Shown here: one piece after another, positions 59,647 through 64,000 of the stretch
How the letters are laid out: each line of letters starts with the position of its first letter
Position numbering within the stretch: the first letter of the stretch is position 1
DNA from: Aliishimia sp965656085
Lineage (GTDB): Bacteria; Pseudomonadota; Alphaproteobacteria; Rhodobacterales; Rhodobacteraceae
Length of the DNA stretch: 64,000 nucleotides
Assembly: GCA_965656085.1 (NCBI GenBank)
Contig: CBFHJA010000004.1
Coordinates: 1-64,000 of the forward strand
Reading direction: 5' to 3'
Program-made: the position numbers and the translations under genes
Notes under the pieces: model-generated
The model's input: the letters and a program-made list of their open reading frames with translations, nothing else
Database searches by the model: none
Told to the model about the DNA's origin: nothing

Positions 59647-60165
59647 TTAGCTGTTTTTCGTAAGGATGTTGGCCGCGAGCCGCTCAAGCGCGCTGCGCAG
59701 CCCGTCATCGGCAATTGGCGCGACCTGCGCGGCGGCCTTGGCGCGCAACTCGGGCGCGGGCTCGGGCCGGGCGCTGTCTGCCGCCGTGTGCTGAAAGGCG
59801 ATCTGCCCGTCGGCAAAGCCCGTGGGGGCGGTCTGGGTGATCCGGATGCGGGAAATCGCATTGTAGCCATAGATGGCGTTGACCCGCTCGCGCAGTTTCG
59901 GCGCCTGCATCTCCAGCATTGGAGCATGGGCCCCGGTGGTGAGCAAAACAAGCGTCGCGCCGATACCGCCCCGGCCATAGCTGACCTCCACGGGGCGCGC
60001 GATCCCGGCGATCTCTGGCCCGGCGATCTCCGCCCATTGCGTCAGCAGGCGCGATTGCGCAAAGCCCCGGGTCGCCGAAGCGTCACGGATACGCCCTTGC
60101 AAGAGCGCGTCTGCCCGGCGAAATCCGAAAGAGCGGCGCGCGGATGTGGCCTTTGGCGGTGCCAT
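59647..60165 (-). CDS. DUF721/DciA-family protein
   Basis: The 172-aa basic protein has the DUF721 domain (LLTQWAEIAGPEIAGIARPVEV and LEMQAPKLRERVNAIYGYNAI). DciA is the replicative helicase loader or operator in bacteria without DnaC, so this is a good candidate for that role. The C-terminal part is variable. It is divergent from mutY by 82 bp, a common neighbour. Confidence 0.82.
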   Translation of the reverse strand: MAPPKATSARRSFGFRRADALLQGRIRDASATRGFAQSRLLTQWAEIAGPEIAGIARPVEVSYGRGGIGATLVLLTTGAHAPMLEMQAPKLRERVNAIYGYNAISRIRITQTAPTGFADGQIAFQHTAADSARPEPAPELRAKAAAQVAPIADDGLRSALERLAANILTKNS

Positions 60166-60247
60166 CGCTAGGTTCCTTTCTACTGGCAGGTAGCATAGCG
60201 GATTCGCGGGCCGCCTCCACCGAAACCGGGCAGAAGGGGTCTAAAAC

Positions 60248-61312
60248 TTGCGTGAAGCCGAGATGTCCGCCGCGCTGCTGGAATGGTACGACGCCCATGC
60301 GCGCGTGATGCCGTGGCGCATGCCGCCCGAGGACCGCAAAGCCGGGCGCATGCCCGATCCCTATCATGTGTGGCTCTCCGAGGTGATGCTGCAGCAAACC
60401 ACTGTGGCGGCGGTGAAGGCGTATTTCCGCAAATTCGTCGCGCTCTGGCCCACGGTCCACGATCTCGCGGCAGCCGAAGATGCAGAGGTGATGGCCGCTT
60501 GGGCGGGCCTTGGCTACTATGCGCGCGCCCGCAACTTACTCAAATGCGCCCGCACCGTGTCCTCGGACTATGCCGGGGTGTTTCCGAGCACTGCGGCAGA
60601 GCTTCAAAAACTGCCCGGGATCGGCCCCTATACCAGCGCCGCCATCGCCGCGATCGCCTTCGACAGGCAAGCCACCGTTCTGGATGGCAATGTCGAGCGC
60701 GTCATGGCCCGCCTGCATAACGATGAAGCGCCCCTGCCCGCCGCCAAACCTGTCTTTCACGCCTATGCAGACGCACTCACGCCCAAGGACAGACCCGGCG
60801 ACTACGCCCAAGCGGTGATGGATCTCGGCGCAACGATATGCACCCCGCGCGGGCCGGCCTGCGGGATTTGCCCATGGCGCACGCCGTGTAGGGCCCGCAG
60901 CGACGGCGCACCGGAGACCCTGCCGCGCAAGCCCCCCAAGAAGCCCAAGCCCGTGCGCTACGGCATCGCCTATGTGGCCCGTCGAACCGATGGCGCATGG
61001 CTGCTCGAAACCCGGCCCGAGAAGGGACTTCTGGGCGGCATGCTGGGATGGCCGGGCTCGGACTGGAGCGAGGCCCCCACGCCTGCGCCGCCGCTTGACG
61101 CCGAATGGTCCGGCCTGCCCGGGGAGGTGCGCCACACCTTCACGCATTTTCACCTGATCCTGCAAGTGGAGACCGCCATTGCTCCGCCGGATGCGACACC
61201 GAACCGGGGCGCCTTTCATGCCCCGGACCGCTTCCAACCGGCGTCTCTTCCCACTGTCATGCGCAAGGTGTTCAACCTTGCGCGCGCTCCGATGGACGAG
61301 GCGCTGACGTGA
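60248..61312 (+). CDS. mutY: A/G-specific adenine glycosylase
   Basis: The 354-aa enzyme removes A opposite 8-oxoG. It has PDPYHVWLSEVMLQQT with catalytic Glu, helix-hairpin-helix LPGIGPYTSAAIAAIAF, VLDGNVERV with the catalytic Asp, and the [4Fe-4S] Cys set C-x6-C-x2-C-x5-C (CTPRGPACGICPWRTPC). A NUDIX-like C-terminal domain reads 8-oxoG. TTG 60248 or ATG 60263 could be the start. Confidence 0.95.
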   Translation: MREAEMSAALLEWYDAHARVMPWRMPPEDRKAGRMPDPYHVWLSEVMLQQTTVAAVKAYFRKFVALWPTVHDLAAAEDAEVMAAWAGLGYYARARNLLKCARTVSSDYAGVFPSTAAELQKLPGIGPYTSAAIAAIAFDRQATVLDGNVERVMARLHNDEAPLPAAKPVFHAYADALTPKDRPGDYAQAVMDLGATICTPRGPACGICPWRTPCRARSDGAPETLPRKPPKKPKPVRYGIAYVARRTDGAWLLETRPEKGLLGGMLGWPGSDWSEAPTPAPPLDAEWSGLPGEVRHTFTHFHLILQVETAIAPPDATPNRGAFHAPDRFQPASLPTVMRKVFNLARAPMDEALT

Positions 61313-61383
61313 CCCCGCGCCGCGCTGAATTTCGGCCATAATTCTCTTATACACACGCTGCATATCAAGGGAGAATCGCCTGT

Positions 61384-62529
61384 ATGAGCGCCCATACCGT
61401 GATGCCGATGGACATGGCCCGCTGGACCCGCGTGGCACCGTTCTGGATGTCCTACCTTTTGCCCGGCTTGATCTGGTACAGCGCCATCCAAGGCGGCTGG
61501 TGGGTCCTCTCCGTGCCTCTGGCGACATGGTGGCTGTTCTCGGCGCTCGACGCAGCGTTGGGGCTGAACGAGGACAATGCCGATCTCGCCACCTCCGAAA
61601 GGGACATGAAATGGTATCGCCGCGGCGTGATTCTTTGGGCGCCGGTGCAATTCGCAACCCTGTTTGGCCTGATCTGGTACGTGCCCCGCGCAGAGCATCT
61701 GTCCGTGCTGGAAGCGCTGGTGCTGTTTTTCGGGATGGGCGTGATCAGCGGCACGGTCGGGATCAACTACAGCCACGAATTGATGCATCAAAAGAACCGC
61801 CTTGAACGCTGGCTCGGTGATCTGCTGCTCGCCATGGTGCTCTACGGGCATTTCCGCTCCGAGCATTTGCTCGTACATCACCGCTATGTCGGCACGCCGC
61901 GCGATCCGGTGACAGCCCACTACAACGAGGGCTTCCACCGCTTTTATCCCCGCGTGTTGCGCCAAAGCCTTGTCTCTGCCTTCAAGGCCGAAGCTGCGAA
62001 ACTGGCGAAAAAGGACCTGCCCTGGACCCATTCGAGCAATCCGTTCTGGACCTATGCCTATCTGCAAGGGGTCATGCTCCTGCTGGCTCTGGCGATTGGT
62101 GGCTGGGCCGGGCTGGGGCTATTTTTGATGCAGGCCGGAACGGCGATCTGGCAGCTCGAACTGGTTAATTATGTCGAGCATTACGGGCTGACCCGCAAGC
62201 ATCTCGGGAACGGAAAATACGAGCATGTGCGCCCGCATCATAGCTGGAACGCCGCGCACAAGGCGTCAAACTGGCTGCTGATCAATCTGCAACGGCATTC
62301 GGACCACCACTATAAACCCGATCGCCGCTTCCCGGTCTTGCAGAATTACAGTGCCGCGGAGGCCCCGCAACTGCCCTACGGATACCCGGTCATGACCGTC
62401 GCCGCGATGATCCCTCCGCTCTGGCGCCGGGTGATGAACCCGCGCGTGAAGGCGTGGCGCGCGCGCTATTACCCCGAGATCGAAAACTGGCGCCCCTATA
62501 ACAAAGCCACCAATCCCCTGCCCCGCTGA
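61384..62529 (+). CDS. alkB: Alkane 1-monooxygenase (AlkB)
   Basis: The 381-aa integral membrane diiron enzyme hydroxylates n-alkane termini with rubredoxin-fed electrons. All histidine boxes are present: HELMH, EHLLVHHRYVG, the NYVEHYGL motif and LQRHSDHH. Six hydrophobic helices surround them. GGGAG precedes the ATG. No rubredoxin or regulator gene is next to it in the window. Confidence 0.95.
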   Translation: MSAHTVMPMDMARWTRVAPFWMSYLLPGLIWYSAIQGGWWVLSVPLATWWLFSALDAALGLNEDNADLATSERDMKWYRRGVILWAPVQFATLFGLIWYVPRAEHLSVLEALVLFFGMGVISGTVGINYSHELMHQKNRLERWLGDLLLAMVLYGHFRSEHLLVHHRYVGTPRDPVTAHYNEGFHRFYPRVLRQSLVSAFKAEAAKLAKKDLPWTHSSNPFWTYAYLQGVMLLLALAIGGWAGLGLFLMQAGTAIWQLELVNYVEHYGLTRKHLGNGKYEHVRPHHSWNAAHKASNWLLINLQRHSDHHYKPDRRFPVLQNYSAAEAPQLPYGYPVMTVAAMIPPLWRRVMNPRVKAWRARYYPEIENWRPYNKATNPLPR

Positions 62530-62590
62530 ACCGCTTCTTAACGCCTCGCTGCTAGACCGCGTGTCAAGCGCGCAGCGATTGGAACGCATC

Positions 62591-63013
62591 ATGACCGAGC
62601 CGGTACGTGTACGATCCCGGTTTTCACATATCCGGTGCCTTCTGATCGAAGACTCGGAGTTCGACCAACGGCGCATCCGGCGCGTTCTCGACGAGGTTGG
62701 GATCAGGCGGCTGGATATCGTTGAAACCCTTGGCGCTGCGCGTGCCTTCGTGATGCGCCATCCCGTGGACCTGATCCTGCTCGACAACGGCCTGCCGGAC
62801 GGGTTTGGCGTGGACTTCGCTCTCGAATTGAAGGCGCGCCCAGGCCTTGCCAGTATCCCCGTGGTGATCGTCAGCGATTGGCCCACGCCATTCATGTTCG
62901 ACAAGGCCTTGATCGCAAGAGTCCGGCACGTCCTGCGCAAGGACGAGTTCAACATTGCCCGGGCGGCGGATGTGCTCAGCCAGTCCCGGGGGATGCCAAA
63001 ACGTACACGGTGA
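62591..63013 (+). CDS. Single-domain response regulator
   Basis: The 140-aa receiver domain has the acidic pair in LLIEDSEFD, the phospho-acceptor Asp in LILLDNGLPDG, a Ser switch in VIVSDW and the Lys in LRKDEFN. There is no output domain. ATG 62591 has TTGGAA 8 nt upstream; a GTG at 62561 is an alternative. A partner kinase is not in view. Confidence 0.85.
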   Translation: MTEPVRVRSRFSHIRCLLIEDSEFDQRRIRRVLDEVGIRRLDIVETLGAARAFVMRHPVDLILLDNGLPDGFGVDFALELKARPGLASIPVVIVSDWPTPFMFDKALIARVRHVLRKDEFNIARAADVLSQSRGMPKRTR

Positions 63014-63077
63014 TGGTCGCATCAAACATCGCTGCGCCGCATCCAAGTCGTCCCACACCCAGGCCTGCCGTGGGCAC

Positions 63078-63105
63078 AAAAAGGCGGACCCTCTGGCCCG
63101 CCTTT
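63078..63105 (-). terminator. Terminator downstream of the CtpA-type protease gene
   Basis: AAAGGCGG (63080-63087) pairs with CCGCCTTT (63098-63105); read on the minus strand the hairpin is followed by TTTTT. It lies about 115 bp past the ctpA stop and may also work for the convergent response regulator. Confidence 0.75.
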
Positions 63106-63219
63106 CCAAACTGTCTGTTTAACCATAAACCCAAGGGCAAGTGCCCCGAAGACGGCCTGAAACCAGAGGTTTCACCGCCTTCAGGGACACTGAGCCGTTC
63201 TGACCAAACCGGGCCCGCC

Positions 63220-64000
63220 CTAGTCGCGCGCGTCGATCGCGCTGAGCCCCTTGAGGATGTCGATGGCATAGGCCAGTTGATAATCCTCTTCGCGCAGCCG
63301 TGCGGCCTCTTCCGCTTTCGCCCGATCCGCTTCGATCTGACGTACCTCGTCCTCAGAAAGCGAATCATTATCGAGGCTTCCGCGCAGGTCGGCTTCGGAT
63401 CGCTGGAACAGCGTGCTTTCTTCCTCGTCCTCCGTCGCGTTCGGGCTGCGGCGCGGTTGCTCCACGACGATGTCGGGCGACACGCCCAGAGCCTGAATCG
63501 ACCGGCCCGACGGCGTGTAGTAGCGCGCCGTCGTCAGCCGCATCGCACCGTCCTGGCGCAGTTGCATGACGGTCTGCACCGACCCCTTTCCGAAACTCTT
63601 CGTGCCCACGACAATCGCGCGGCGGTGATCCTGAAGCGCACCGGCGACGATTTCCGAGGCTGAGGCCGAGCCGCCATTGATCAGCACCACGATGGGCTTG
63701 CCCTGCGCCAGATCACCCGGCGACGCGTTGTAGCGGTCGCCATCTTCCGGCTGCCGGCCACGGGTCGAGACGATCTCGCCCTTTTCGAGGAACGCGTCCG
63801 AGACCCGAATGGCTTGCGTCAGCAACCCGCCCGGGTTGTTGCGCAGGTCGATCACGAAGCCGTTCACGTTGTCAATCCCGCCCGCCTCGTCGATCTGCTC
63901 CTGCAAGCCGTCCCGCAGGTTCGGGAAGGTCTGGTCGTTGAAGGTCGTGACCCGCAAGATGACCGTTTCGCCCAAGGTCCGGGTCCGCACGGCGGTCAGC
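63220..64000 (-). CDS. ctpA: S41-family C-terminal processing peptidase, partial (N-terminus outside window)
   Basis: The visible 260 residues are the 3' part of a CtpA-type serine protease. They include FVIDLRNNPGGLL, the nucleophile Ser in GGSASASEIVAGAL and the general base Lys in GTKSFGKGSVQT. A charged C-terminal tail (about 85 residues, Glu/Asp/Arg-rich) follows the protease domain. The signal peptide and PDZ domain would lie beyond base 64000. Confidence 0.92.
   Translation of the reverse strand, partial: LTAVRTRTLGETVILRVTTFNDQTFPNLRDGLQEQIDEAGGIDNVNGFVIDLRNNPGGLLTQAIRVSDAFLEKGEIVSTRGRQPEDGDRYNASPGDLAQGKPIVVLINGGSASASEIVAGALQDHRRAIVVGTKSFGKGSVQTVMQLRQDGAMRLTTARYYTPSGRSIQALGVSPDIVVEQPRRSPNATEDEEESTLFQRSEADLRGSLDNDSLSEDEVRQIEADRAKAEEAARLREEDYQLAYAIDILKGLSAIDARD

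Overview
The window is GC-rich DNA from an alphaproteobacterium, most likely of the Rhodobacterales (Roseobacter/Paracoccaceae group). This rests on a MipZ division ATPase, an alphaproteobacterial RpoH with an intact RpoH box, CtrA-like sites before comM, a DUF2125 protein, and the rimM-trmD-rplS-rpmE and rsmI/LppC/yraN neighbourhoods. It is mostly chromosomal housekeeping DNA with two accessory stretches. No tRNA, rRNA or CRISPR array was seen.

Layout. 1-318: the 5' end of an IS110-family transposase and its structured leader. 319-4948 (-): moeB, dut, coaBC, a ChaN-like protein and rpoH. 5052-10508: cobP with a phosphatase, a GST with a Cys-rich tail, comM, an esterase and gshB. 10569-13194: yraN, rsmI and the LppC-type penicillin-binding-protein activator. 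13201-20999: glnD, a cyclase-TPR protein, murJ, a membrane protein and a rhomboid that has lost its catalytic residues. 21072-25658: trpS, a VOC protein, a 46-aa protein, rimM, trmD, a membrane protein, rplS and rpmE. 25886-26680: a small lipoprotein and a truncated mipZ. 26693-39941: thirteen genes, all on the minus strand, holding a sugar/glycerophosphate-type ABC system with a DeoR regulator and PHP hydrolase, and a complete peptide-type ABC system with a methyltransferase and an acetyltransferase. 40201-42159: intact mipZ, a ureohydrolase and a small membrane protein. 42482-48953: a possible catabolic cluster (Rid protein, amidotransferase, amidohydrolase, FAD oxidase, TauD dioxygenase, Tat-exported binding protein). 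49086-57354: DUF2165, ECH/SDR pair, DUF2125, pmbA, cysQ-like, kdtA-like and lpxK. 57719-64000: CoA-transferase, DsbA-like, DciA-like, mutY, alkB, a response regulator and the 3' part of a CtpA protease.

Two structures stand out. First, a repeat of 190-192 bp occurs four times (319, 42301, 49693, 57511), always in the same orientation. It has 12-bp terminal inverted repeats built on GTTAAC and a core of GCCATAC units spaced 11-12-12-11 bp. Each copy abuts the 3' end of a minus-strand gene, and in two cases it supplies that gene's last codons and stop. Every gap longer than 300 bp in the window holds one copy. Second, the 13.4-kb transporter block lies between two direct copies (about 300 bp) of the mipZ promoter and 5' end. 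The copies differ mainly at silent codon positions, which suggests homeologous integration rather than a recent duplication.

Functions fit a free-living heterotroph investing in uptake of organic nutrients (two ABC systems, an orphan binding protein, AlkB, a TauD dioxygenase) alongside envelope, cofactor and translation genes. All assignments come from reading motifs, gene order and start signals by eye; no database search was run.
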